NCBI GenBank assembly: GCA_025449795.1
Contig: JANWIQ010000027.1
Location: forward strand, 1-20,440
Origin: Minisyncoccota bacterium
GTDB taxonomy: Bacteria; Patescibacteriota; Microgenomatia; Levybacterales; UBA12049
Length of the DNA: 20,440 bases
Reading direction: 5' to 3'
Position 1 is the first letter of the stretch, and the number at the start of each line of letters is the position of its first letter. Below, one piece after another: positions 1 to 7,020 of this stretch. A program made the position numbers and the translations under genes. A model generated the notes under the pieces. It did not search any database. It saw only the letters and a list, made by a program, of their open reading frames with translations, and was not told the origin of the DNA.

Positions 1-240
1 AATAAGTTCTTTTGTTGGCATGGTGCCTTTTGGTAGATAGCCAATGGTCCAGGGTGTATGTGGAATTGGATGGATAGTAAGTTGAAAAGCTTGCACAAGT
101 TTTTTGCCGTCAAAAAGCCCTTTTCGTATCACTTGTAAGCCATTTTTTTCGCGAAATTCTCCCCACTCATAGGATTGGAGTGGATGCGTTGCCAACGAAT
201 TAAATTTTTCTCTGTCGCTTTTTGTTATATCAGCCCACAT
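1..240 (-). CDS. FemAB-family peptidoglycan bridge aminoacyltransferase, N-terminal part (runs off the window)
   Basis: The reverse strand reads open for 80 codons from an ATG at 240 to the window edge, so only the N-terminus is present. It begins MWADITKSDREKFNSL and carries SYEWGEFREKNG followed by a tract ending HTPWTIGYLPKGTMPTKEL. The S-x-x-W-G-x-F-R pattern and the GY-x-P-[KR]-G segment are characteristic of the GNAT-fold FemA/FemB/FemX family. That family transfers amino acids from aminoacyl-tRNA to the lipid II stem peptide at the inner membrane face. It lies 37 bases downstream of the helicase stop on the same strand and has no Shine-Dalgarno match, so it may be co-transcribed. The acceptor position and amino acid cannot be told from this fragment. 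Confidence 0.8.
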   Translation of the reverse strand, partial: MWADITKSDREKFNSLATHPLQSYEWGEFREKNGLQVIRKGLFDGKKLVQAFQLTIHPIPHTPWTIGYLPKGTMPTKELI

Positions 241-251
241 ACTTAATTTTA

Positions 252-276
252 AATTTTTAGTTTCAAATTAAAAATT
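252..276. repeat. AT-rich inverted repeat between helicase and FemAB-like gene
   Basis: AATTTTTA (252-259) and TAAAAATT (269-276) form a perfect 8-bp inverted repeat around a 9-base loop, directly after the helicase stop on the minus strand. The stem has no G or C and no clean T-run follows, so it would be a weak terminator at best. It could also be a remnant of an AT-rich intergenic repeat. Confidence 0.4.
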
Positions 277-277
277 G

Positions 278-2152
278 TTAAAGGTAGTCTGGATATTCAT
301 CTTTATCATATCTCTTATCGGTGAAGTCTGCTAAGAGTTTTTCTGGAAGCTCGGTAATAAAGCGAGAAACCGTATTGGATGTCCGCTGTCCAAAAAAGAG
401 GCGTTTCCTAGCGTAGGTAAGATATAATTTTTCTTTTGCCCGTGTCATACCCACATAGGCAAGTCGTCGCTCTTCTTCCAACTCTTCTTTATCCATGAGC
501 GATCTGCTGTGTGGGAAAAGTCCTTCTTCCATACCTATTATAAACACAATAGGGAATTCCAATCCCTTTGCTGCATGCAAGGTCATAAGGGTAATGGAAT
601 TTTTTTTGTCCTCTGCAGGGTTATCAGGTAGTTGTTCTTGCTCGACAAGGGAAACATTTTCCAAAAATTGGGTAAGGTTGGGGAAAGCAAGGGCAACGGA
701 ACGAAGTTCTTTGATGTTCTCAAGTCTATCTCTATCTTCTTCATCTTTTTCATCATATTGCTCCACGTATCCGGTTTTTTGAAAAATTTTGTCCATAAGC
801 TGAATGCTTGTCATCCTGGCTTGTCCAGGATCATTCTCTGATTCTGGTGTTGCTTCGCTCTCCAGAGTGACATCCGTCAACTCTCCTTGTAATTCTACAA
901 ATTTTGCAAGCCTGCCTTTTCCCAACTTTTCGATTCTTCTGTAAGACACCGTATCTTTTGGATTGGATAACAGGCGAAGATAGGCAAGGACGTCTTTAAT
1001 TTCCCGCCGTTCGTAGAAGCGTGTACCACCAACAAGCGTGTAGGGAATCCCATAATGGAGAAAGATTTCTTCCAATGCGCGAGACTGGGCATTTGTCCGA
1101 TATAAAACTGCAATATCACTGTACGGTCGTTCTTTGATACTTCGCAAGATAAATTCTGCTTCATCCTGTTCGTTATGTGCTTCATAAAGAAATACATCCT
1201 CTCCGTCGGGATTATCTGTCCATAATTTTAGGACAGGATGGGTGGTATTATTGGAAATAACCGCCGATGCCGCATCAAGAATTTTCTGCGTAGAACGATA
1301 ATTTTGGGAGAGCTCAAATGTCTTTGCACTGGGAAAGTCACTGGAGAATTTCGATAGATTTCTAAAATCTGCGCCTCTCCAGGAATAGATACTTTGGGAG
1401 AAATCTCCCACCACACAAACGTTCTGCCATTTTGCTCCTAAGAGTCGGGTGAGTTTGTATTGCGATTTGTTGGTATCTTGATATTCGTCAATAAGGATAT
1501 AATGAAATTTTTCTTGATATCTTGAAAGTACCGGAGTATGTTGTTCAAAAAGTTGCACAACTTTCAGTATAAGGTCGTCAAAATCCACTGCATTATTTGC
1601 TTTGAGAAATTTTTCATAGACTCTATAGACAAGTGCCGCAACTTCTTGAAAATGCCCCTTTGCAAGGTCGCTATACTGCACTGGCGTAATGAGTTCTTGC
1701 TTTGCTGAGGAAATCATTGCATGAATTGCGGCGGGTTTGTATTCTTTTGGGTCCAGTCCCAGTTCTTTCATTGCTTCTTTGAGCAAATCCAATTGGTCCA
1801 GGCTGTCATAAATAGCAAAAGATGCAGAGAGTCCTACGAGATGTCCTTCCCGTCGTAAAATGCGTGCACACAATGCATGGAAGGTCGAAACAGTTGGTCG
1901 AAGTTTGTACTTGGCATCTGCTAAGAGCGTATCTATTCTTGTTTTCATCTCTTGTGCTGCTTTATTGGTAAAGGTGATTGCCAAAATATTGTCTGGGGAC
2001 ACATATTTTTCTTCAATAAGGAAAAGTGCTTTTAGGGTGAGGACGCGTGTTTTTCCGCTGCCTGCGCCAGCCAAGATAATCATGGGTCCATCCGTTGCGA
2101 AAACGGCTTTTTTCTGCTGCGGATTTAAAGAGTTGTAGAGCGCATCAGTCAT
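278..2152 (-). CDS. uvrD: UvrD/PcrA-like superfamily 1A ATP-dependent DNA helicase
   Basis: A 624-residue 3'-5' SF1A helicase, expected to unwind DNA in repair and replication. The motifs are in order: Q-motif LNPQQKKAV (9-17), Walker A AGAGSGKT (28-35), Walker B IDEYQDT (221-227), motif III VVGDFSQSIYSWRGA (247-261), motif IV LSQNYRS (281-287), motif V TLHAAKGLEF (524-533) and motif VI VGMTRAKE (567-574). It is shorter than typical PcrA/UvrD (about 720 residues): the 2B region is reduced and there is no C-terminal extension after motif VI beyond about 50 residues. Residues 427-448 (TDVTLESEATPESENDPGQAR and flanks) are encoded by a 64-bp palindromic repeat, listed separately, that looks like an in-frame insertion. 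The ATG at 2152 is chosen because the next Met lies inside the Walker A strand. It diverges from tpiA with 21 bases between. Whether it is UvrD, PcrA or Rep cannot be decided from sequence. Confidence 0.95.
   Translation of the reverse strand: MTDALYNSLNPQQKKAVFATDGPMIILAGAGSGKTRVLTLKALFLIEEKYVSPDNILAITFTNKAAQEMKTRIDTLLADAKYKLRPTVSTFHALCARILRREGHLVGLSASFAIYDSLDQLDLLKEAMKELGLDPKEYKPAAIHAMISSAKQELITPVQYSDLAKGHFQEVAALVYRVYEKFLKANNAVDFDDLILKVVQLFEQHTPVLSRYQEKFHYILIDEYQDTNKSQYKLTRLLGAKWQNVCVVGDFSQSIYSWRGADFRNLSKFSSDFPSAKTFELSQNYRSTQKILDAASAVISNNTTHPVLKLWTDNPDGEDVFLYEAHNEQDEAEFILRSIKERPYSDIAVLYRTNAQSRALEEIFLHYGIPYTLVGGTRFYERREIKDVLAYLRLLSNPKDTVSYRRIEKLGKGRLAKFVELQGELTDVTLESEATPESENDPGQARMTSIQLMDKIFQKTGYVEQYDEKDEEDRDRLENIKELRSVALAFPNLTQFLENVSLVEQEQLPDNPAEDKKNSITLMTLHAAKGLEFPIVFIIGMEEGLFPHSRSLMDKEELEEERRLAYVGMTRAKEKLYLTYARKRLFFGQRTSNTVSRFITELPEKLLADFTDKRYDKDEYPDYL
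809..872. repeat. 64-bp inverted-dimer palindromic element inside the helicase gene
   Basis: On the plus strand, TGTCATCCTGG-CTTGT-CCAGGATCA (809-833), a TTCTC centre (834-838), then TGATTCTGG (839-847), a 14-base loop and CCAGAGTGACA (862-872). The two halves are the same unit, TGTCA-YYCTGG-loop-CCAGRATCA, in opposite orientations, so the whole is a REP/BIME-like inverted dimer with TGTCA ends. It lies in the helicase frame without a stop and specifies about 21 codons of acidic, Ser/Thr/Glu-rich residues between the conserved stretches LAKFVEL and SIQLMDKIF. Confidence 0.75.
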
Positions 2153-2154
2153 AG

Positions 2155-2172
2155 AGTATACTCATTCTACCA
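2155..2172. promoter_or_regulatory. Overlapping divergent promoter elements between helicase and tpiA
   Basis: Only 21 bases separate the two start codons. On the plus strand TATACT (2157-2162) is a good -10 box that would start transcription a few bases before the tpiA ATG; upstream TTGTAG (2133-2138) is a poor -35 at 18-base spacing. On the minus strand TGGTAGAAT (2172-2164) is an extended -10 (TGn-TAGAAT) 11 bases before the helicase ATG. The two boxes almost abut, so initiation in the two directions probably competes. This is inferred from consensus only. Confidence 0.45.
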
Positions 2173-2173
2173 C

Positions 2174-2836
2174 ATGAAAAAACAGTTCATTATCGCTAAT
2201 TGGAAATCAAATAAAACAGGAAAAGAAACTCAAGAGTGGCTCGAAGAATTTACCGTTCACAGCTCCCTGTTGAGAGAAGATACAATAGTTATTGTATGCC
2301 CTCCTTTTCCGTTGCTTCCTGCAGTTTCCCATTATTTCATGCAGCATCATGAAAATCTTGCGGTTGGATCCCAGGACATTTCTCCTTTTCCTGAAGGGTC
2401 ATACACCGGCGCAGTGTCAGGGAAATTGCTGCATGAATTTGCAACGTACGCAATTATTGGCCATTCAGAAAGAAGAAATTATTTTCATGAGAATACAGAA
2501 GAGCTGGCAAAAAAAGTTGCACTTGCACTTTCCTGCGGCATCACCCCGGTCTATTGTATTTCAGAAAAAGGCGAAAAGATTCCCCAAGGCGTACAAATAG
2601 TAGCCTATGAGCCAATTACAGCAATAGGCTCAGGATCTCCCGAAGATCCTGCAGCAGTTGAAGCTGTGGCGAGTTTTATTAAGCAAAAGAATAGTGTAGT
2701 ATATGTACTCTATGGTGGAAGTATTACGCCAGAAAACGTAAACCAATACACAAGTTTGCCCTCAATACATGGAGTGCTCGTTGGGGGTGCGAGCCTTTCA
2801 TCGAGTACATTTGCCGAAATTATACATCATGCCTAG
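2174..2836 (+). CDS. tpiA: Triosephosphate isomerase (compact form)
   Basis: Interconverts dihydroxyacetone phosphate and glyceraldehyde 3-phosphate in glycolysis. Visible catalytic features are ANWKSN with Asn9 and Lys11, IIGHSERRN with catalytic His97, YEPITAIGSG with catalytic Glu146 and the loop-6 region, and phosphate-binding LYGGSI (179-184) and GVLVGGASL (200-208). It has 220 residues against about 250 for usual bacterial TPI. The missing length lies mainly between CISEKGE (128-134) and the YEP motif, where the helix of the sixth barrel repeat is nearly absent, and just before LYGGS. Loop 6 reads PITAIGSG instead of the common P-V-W-A-I-G-T-G. The ATG at 2174 has no Shine-Dalgarno and probably lies within a few bases of the transcript start. 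The last 8 bases overlap the LCP gene. Confidence 0.93.
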   Translation: MKKQFIIANWKSNKTGKETQEWLEEFTVHSSLLREDTIVIVCPPFPLLPAVSHYFMQHHENLAVGSQDISPFPEGSYTGAVSGKLLHEFATYAIIGHSERRNYFHENTEELAKKVALALSCGITPVYCISEKGEKIPQGVQIVAYEPITAIGSGSPEDPAAVEAVASFIKQKNSVVYVLYGGSITPENVNQYTSLPSIHGVLVGGASLSSSTFAEIIHHA

Positions 2837-3998
2837 ACGACATCCAGTTCGAAAAAAATTTTTTGTTTTTGTGTGCAGTATTTTACTGCTTTTTGTGTTG
2901 TTAAAAATAGTATTAGCTCTTGGAAGCTTTTTGCCCACGGCAGCCCGGGTAGTTTTTCATCCCGGGACAACCTTGCAAGAAACTAATGGTAGGACTAATA
3001 TTCTTCTTTTAGGTATTGGGGGCGGTACACACGATGGTCCCAATCTTACTGATACGATTATTTTTGCAAGTATTAATTGGAAAAAAAATTCCATTACCCT
3101 TATTTCCGTACCTCGGGATTTATGGATTCCCAATCTCACTGCAGATACGGGAGTAAAGAAAATTAATGAGGCATACTCGATTGGAGAGGCAAATAATCAG
3201 CACAAAGGATTACTCTATGCAAAAGCTGTTGCCCAAGAGGTGGTCGGGCAACCCATCCATTATGCCATTCGCCTAGATTTTCAAGGTTTTGTCGATGCGA
3301 TAAATCAAATAGGAGGAGTAGATGTTACGGTTGTACGCACCTTAGATGATTTTAATTATCCCATTTCCGGAAAAGAAGATGACACCTGTGGGCATACGCC
3401 GCAAGAATTGCAGACCTTTAATGCATCAGAATCTGCTTCTCTTACCCCGGACATGGATACGTTTACTTTTTTCCCTTGTAGATTTAAACATGTTCATTTT
3501 GATCCAGGTTCACAGCATATGTATGGAGAAACAGCGCTAGAGTTTGTGCGGTCCAGACATGCAGTCGGCATTGAGGGAAGTGATTTTGCCCGATCGGCAA
3601 GACAACAGCTGGTGATAGAAGCAGTACGTGGTAAGTTGATTAGCTCTGCTTTCCTTAATCCTGGAAAACTCTTTGGCCTGTATGACATTATGAGAAGCAG
3701 TATAGACACAGATGTAACAGATGCAGAATTGGGTGTTTTTATCGATAAAGTTGTGCAGCTTAAGGCCGCCAAAATTGTTTCCGCTGTTATTGATTATGGT
3801 GACTATACGACAGGACGATATGGACTATTGGAAAATGCTCCTGTTACCGCAGACTATGCTTTTGCAGCAACACTAATCCCGCGTACAGGAAATGGAAATT
3901 TTGGAGAAATTCAGCAATATGTTATTTGTGAACTTACAAAAGGAAATTGCACGGTTGGTGCAAAACCTTCTGTTATAACAACAGCCAACACACAATAA
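2829..3998 (+). CDS. LytR-CpsA-Psr (LCP) family cell-wall ligase
   Basis: LCP enzymes transfer polyprenyl-pyrophosphate-linked glycopolymers to peptidoglycan outside the membrane. Starting at ATG 2829, the 389-residue protein opens with basic MPRRHPVRKK and one membrane segment (about 11-33), as expected for a type II anchored LCP protein. The domain shows NILLLGIGGG (57-66), LTDTIIFASI (73-82), ITLISVPRDLWIP (89-101) with the conserved Arg and Asp, KINEAY (111-116), LEFVRSRHA (237-245) and FARSARQQ (253-260), which are the family's phosphate- and lipid-binding positions. The open frame extends upstream to 2769, but the 2829 start gives the expected basic-plus-hydrophobic N-terminus and overlaps tpiA by only 8 bases, suggesting translational coupling. 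The polymer substrate is unknown. It sits 2 bases before the next gene. Confidence 0.92.
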   Translation: MPRRHPVRKKFFVFVCSILLLFVLLKIVLALGSFLPTAARVVFHPGTTLQETNGRTNILLLGIGGGTHDGPNLTDTIIFASINWKKNSITLISVPRDLWIPNLTADTGVKKINEAYSIGEANNQHKGLLYAKAVAQEVVGQPIHYAIRLDFQGFVDAINQIGGVDVTVVRTLDDFNYPISGKEDDTCGHTPQELQTFNASESASLTPDMDTFTFFPCRFKHVHFDPGSQHMYGETALEFVRSRHAVGIEGSDFARSARQQLVIEAVRGKLISSAFLNPGKLFGLYDIMRSSIDTDVTDAELGVFIDKVVQLKAAKIVSAVIDYGDYTTGRYGLLENAPVTADYAFAATLIPRTGNGNFGEIQQYVICELTKGNCTVGAKPSVITTANTQ

Positions 3999-4000
3999 GT

Positions 4001-4783
4001 ATGAAAATACATGCATCAGTTACCGATTTTCCTCTTTTTGCTCAGACAGAAACATTTTTTAAACAATTTAAAGAAGCAGGGGTAGAAGGATTGGAGTTGG
4101 TGGTGGGGGCAAAATCACGATTTGAGTATGCGCGCTTAAGTTATCTTTCGGAAAAATATGATTTGCCCATTGGGTCGTTGCACCAACCGCCATGGTCTGG
4201 AATAGGGTTGTACTTTGATGAAGATTTTTTACAGGTTGCCAAAAGATTAGGAGTAAAAAATATCGTTTTTCATCCTCTTGCATTTCGATCTTTTGAAAGT
4301 CACGCAATGCAAAAATATTTTGAAAAGTTAGCCTTCATTAAGGATAAATGGGACGTGACTATCCTTATTGAAAATATGCCAAAAGATATTGTCTATGAGA
4401 AATTACATGACAATACACCCGCACATATGCAGCATCATCTAGAAAAAATGAAAGCGACTGCAGATACATATGGATTCTTGCTTACCTATGATGTGAGCCA
4501 TGCAGAATTTTCTGATCCGCAAAAACTACCAATTTTTCAACGTCTTTTGCCATCAATTGGTGTTATCCATGTAAGTAGTTTTTCAAAAGATAAACATCAC
4601 CTGTCTCTTTTAGAGGGAGATTTTCATGCAGAGCCATTCTTCTCGTATTTGGTAAAGAAAAAATATCAAGGACAGCTTGTTCTGGAAATAAATCGTTCTC
4701 TTTTTCGAAGAATATTGTACCGATATAATTTTAAAGCCGTGAAAGACTCGGTAGCTCTCATCAAAAAGACACTCGATAAATAG
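4001..4783 (+). CDS. Sugar phosphate isomerase/epimerase-like TIM-barrel protein (xylose isomerase/AP endonuclease 2 superfamily)
   Basis: A 260-residue protein with the metal-site pattern of the xylose-isomerase-like TIM barrel: LHQPPW with His61, VFHPLAF with His91, ILIENMP with Glu124, LTYDVSHAEF with Asp164 and His167, VIHVSSF with His190, KHHLSLLEGD with His199/His200, and LVLEIN with Glu229. These would bind divalent metals for isomerase, epimerase or endonuclease chemistry; the fold does not separate these roles. The start at 4001 is preferred over an in-frame ATG at 3947 because the latter overlaps the LCP gene by 52 bases and adds a non-homologous-looking leader. It follows the LCP stop by 2 bases, so it is probably the third gene of a tpiA operon. 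Its 3' end overlaps the convergent DUF2298 gene by 23 bases. Confidence 0.8.
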   Translation: MKIHASVTDFPLFAQTETFFKQFKEAGVEGLELVVGAKSRFEYARLSYLSEKYDLPIGSLHQPPWSGIGLYFDEDFLQVAKRLGVKNIVFHPLAFRSFESHAMQKYFEKLAFIKDKWDVTILIENMPKDIVYEKLHDNTPAHMQHHLEKMKATADTYGFLLTYDVSHAEFSDPQKLPIFQRLLPSIGVIHVSSFSKDKHHLSLLEGDFHAEPFFSYLVKKKYQGQLVLEINRSLFRRILYRYNFKAVKDSVALIKKTLDK

Positions 4784-7016
4784 TGGTTCCCCCATTACGA
4801 AATACTGCTTTTCCTATTTTTTGAAATTTTGCCTCATTGAGTGTTGGATATTTTTGTTTTTCCAGTTGTCCCACAAACACATACCTAATAGCATATTTTT
4901 TTGCTAATGAAAGGAAGCCAGTGGGATCGGTAGTCGTATACATCATTTGAATATCATTGCTTCTTGGCGGGACGATATCATAGGTACCGCGCCACAGCCA
5001 TTCATGCACCGGCCATCCCAGTATGGTTGGTAAACCAGTGTTTGCAGATACCCGAGCATACTCTGTATATGAATCACCTTGTGCTTCAAGAATTACCGGT
5101 TGTCCAACAACATTCCTATTTATCCATGCGATTGCTGCAGCATCGGAAGGATACGATTTGGCAAGATATGCCGTGCCAGTGAGCCCTTTGTAAAGCGTGA
5201 GATTGCCATAATAGGAAGCAATGCCGAAATAGGAATAAATACTTACTAATGTGAGGAAGGTGACTCCGACAAAAAGATACGGAAATAATGCCAGTTTTTT
5301 CCACAAGGGTAATCCTGAAAATAAAAAGAAATGTATACATCGAAAGATCATGTACGTAGTTGCAAGAGAAAATAAAATGAATGCTTGGTAGACAAGCTTA
5401 AACATAGTATTTGCCCGGAAATAAGTGGAATAAATATCCCGAAGATAGAAAAATTCCGGAATAATAATAAGAAAGAGTGCTATTGCCGAAAGAGAAATGA
5501 CAAAAATGTCCGAGTTGGTAAGTTGCTTTCTTTCTCTTCGTAGAATAAAAACAAAAGAAAATAACCAGAAGAGAAAAAATCCATACAGAATAAGTAGTTG
5601 CCATACAGGCGAATGCATGCAATGATTTGGTTCAAAGACAAAAGGGCCAATTTTACCTATGTTGATAAGAAATTGCGGAGAGCAAATAAGGCCTATACCC
5701 CCTACCAATGCTGCAGGATTGAAAAACAAGGAAAAAGGAAGAGAAAAAATCAAATAAAAGAAAAAGATAGTCATAACATGATAGATAGTCGAGCTGTAAT
5801 TTTTCCCTAACAGCTTATTTCTCCAAAATAAAAGTACCATACTCAATAAGAAATAAATCATTCCATCCCACGCATTGGTCATATACATCACTGCTAAGCT
5901 AAAGCCTAGCAAAGCACAAATTCCAATATCCAAGTTCCAAATAATTTCTAAATTCCAATTCCTTTTGTTTTGGTTTTTGGTATTTGGAGTTTGTTTGGTT
6001 TTCGGTATTTGGAGTTTGGAAATTATACTAAAGAGTATTGCAATGGTAGTGAGTACCATTGGGATATCCAATACGTGTCCATGTAAATCCGACACGATAA
6101 ATGAATAACTAGGAAATTCATGAATTGTATGATAAATAAAACGCGTTGCGTTAGGATACCAATAATTATTGGGAAAATTTTGTGGCGCAAATGCCAACTG
6201 CCAAAAAGGGACAGGATTATCGTTGGGGTATGCCGTAAAAAGTGTGTAGATGGTATGTAAATTTCCCCCCATGGTAACTAAAAATCCGCCTAAAAATCCA
6301 GGAAATACAAAAGAAAAAAGAGAATTTTTACTCTGAGAGTGCGCCGCTACTGTGTAGCTAGCACCCTTGGGGTATCGAAGGGAAGTGAATTTGCTCCAAA
6401 CATTACCAACAATAGAAAAGGACAGCGTATACGTAAAAGCAAAAAGTGTTGCGAGCATAAGATTAAAGGATATAAAAGAAGGAATAGCGGTTAGTTTGGT
6501 AATAACTGCAGTTACCAAATGCCCAAAATAATAGTAATTGATTGGAAGAGGCGTATACCACATATCTTTTGGTGGGAAATACGTACTTCTGAGGATAGAA
6601 TTCACAAATCCAAAATCCATATACTTTTCCAGGCCAAAAATATCCGGCTGATACGCCCGTATATGTGCCCAAAAAAGCATGCCGCCTAAAAAGATGCATT
6701 CTTCAAAAAAGATAAGAATAAATTGAGGAAGTGAAGTAATAAGTTTTTGCGGAAATTTTATAAGTACTACCGTAATGGCTACAGTACACAAAATAGTAGT
6801 AATTAGTACGGTGAGTTGGGTAAATGGTGCAATATGTGTAACTCCTAAGACAAGGACAATATAACTTATCACTACCATACCAATGATTTTTGCAAAAGGA
6901 TAGCCTTTATCGGCAAAGCCAGAAAACAATCTGCTGGTGAGGGGAAAAAAAATAACTCCAATAACAAAAATATATCCCCACCATTGGAATGACGTTAAAA
7001 AATCAGCGATACTCAT
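4761..7016 (-). CDS. DUF2298 (YYY-domain) polytopic membrane protein, probable GT-C-type transferase
   Basis: A 751-residue protein with many hydrophobic segments. Family landmarks are PLPINYYYFGHL (157-168, the YYY motif), GGFLVTMGGNLHTIYTLF, FIYHTIHEFPSYSFIVSDLHGHVLDIP, and PEFFYLRDIYSTYFRANTMFKLVYQAF. A C-terminal soluble domain of about 140 residues contains ILGWPVHEWLWRG. Such proteins are described as the Chloroflexi/archaeal YYY family and are thought to be membrane glycosyltransferase-like; the substrate is unknown. Residues about 332-365 (LQIPKTKQTPNTKNQNKRNW onward) are hydrophilic, break a run of membrane segments and are encoded by an AT-rich repeat element listed separately. It starts 4 bases after the stop of the preceding glycosyltransferase gene in the same operon. 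The stop codon lies inside the convergent sugar-isomerase-like gene. Confidence 0.88.
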   Translation of the reverse strand: MSIADFLTSFQWWGYIFVIGVIFFPLTSRLFSGFADKGYPFAKIIGMVVISYIVLVLGVTHIAPFTQLTVLITTILCTVAITVVLIKFPQKLITSLPQFILIFFEECIFLGGMLFWAHIRAYQPDIFGLEKYMDFGFVNSILRSTYFPPKDMWYTPLPINYYYFGHLVTAVITKLTAIPSFISFNLMLATLFAFTYTLSFSIVGNVWSKFTSLRYPKGASYTVAAHSQSKNSLFSFVFPGFLGGFLVTMGGNLHTIYTLFTAYPNDNPVPFWQLAFAPQNFPNNYWYPNATRFIYHTIHEFPSYSFIVSDLHGHVLDIPMVLTTIAILFSIISKLQIPKTKQTPNTKNQNKRNWNLEIIWNLDIGICALLGFSLAVMYMTNAWDGMIYFLLSMVLLFWRNKLLGKNYSSTIYHVMTIFFFYLIFSLPFSLFFNPAALVGGIGLICSPQFLINIGKIGPFVFEPNHCMHSPVWQLLILYGFFLFWLFSFVFILRRERKQLTNSDIFVISLSAIALFLIIIPEFFYLRDIYSTYFRANTMFKLVYQAFILFSLATTYMIFRCIHFFLFSGLPLWKKLALFPYLFVGVTFLTLVSIYSYFGIASYYGNLTLYKGLTGTAYLAKSYPSDAAAIAWINRNVVGQPVILEAQGDSYTEYARVSANTGLPTILGWPVHEWLWRGTYDIVPPRSNDIQMMYTTTDPTGFLSLAKKYAIRYVFVGQLEKQKYPTLNEAKFQKIGKAVFRNGGTTIYRVSF
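5924..6023. repeat. AT-rich insertion-like repeat element inside the DUF2298 gene
   Basis: On the plus strand this tract starts with CAATATCCAAGT (5924-5935) and ends with AGTTTGGAAAT (6013-6023). The same two end sequences, in the same orientation, bound a tract in lepA (16520-16596). The left half is CCAA-rich and the right half TTGG-rich, so the element is roughly palindromic. The right half contains a 25-bp tandem duplication (5969-5993 and 5994-6018) differing at one base. It is read through without a stop in the DUF2298 frame. Confidence 0.7.
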
Positions 7017-7020
7017 ATAC

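Noticed and set aside
278..2152. Helicase as a degraded or truncated gene because it is about 100 residues short
   Set aside because: All SF1A motifs are intact and in order; only the 2B domain and C-terminal extension are reduced.
6331..6382. CTCTGAGAG plus CCCTT-N9-AAGGG inside the DUF2298 gene, resembling the CCCT-N10-AGGG tract at 19360-19377
   Set aside because: Stems are only 4-5 bp, spacing differs from the groES-leader copy and the encoded residues do not look inserted. It may be a decayed repeat, but the support is too thin to list.
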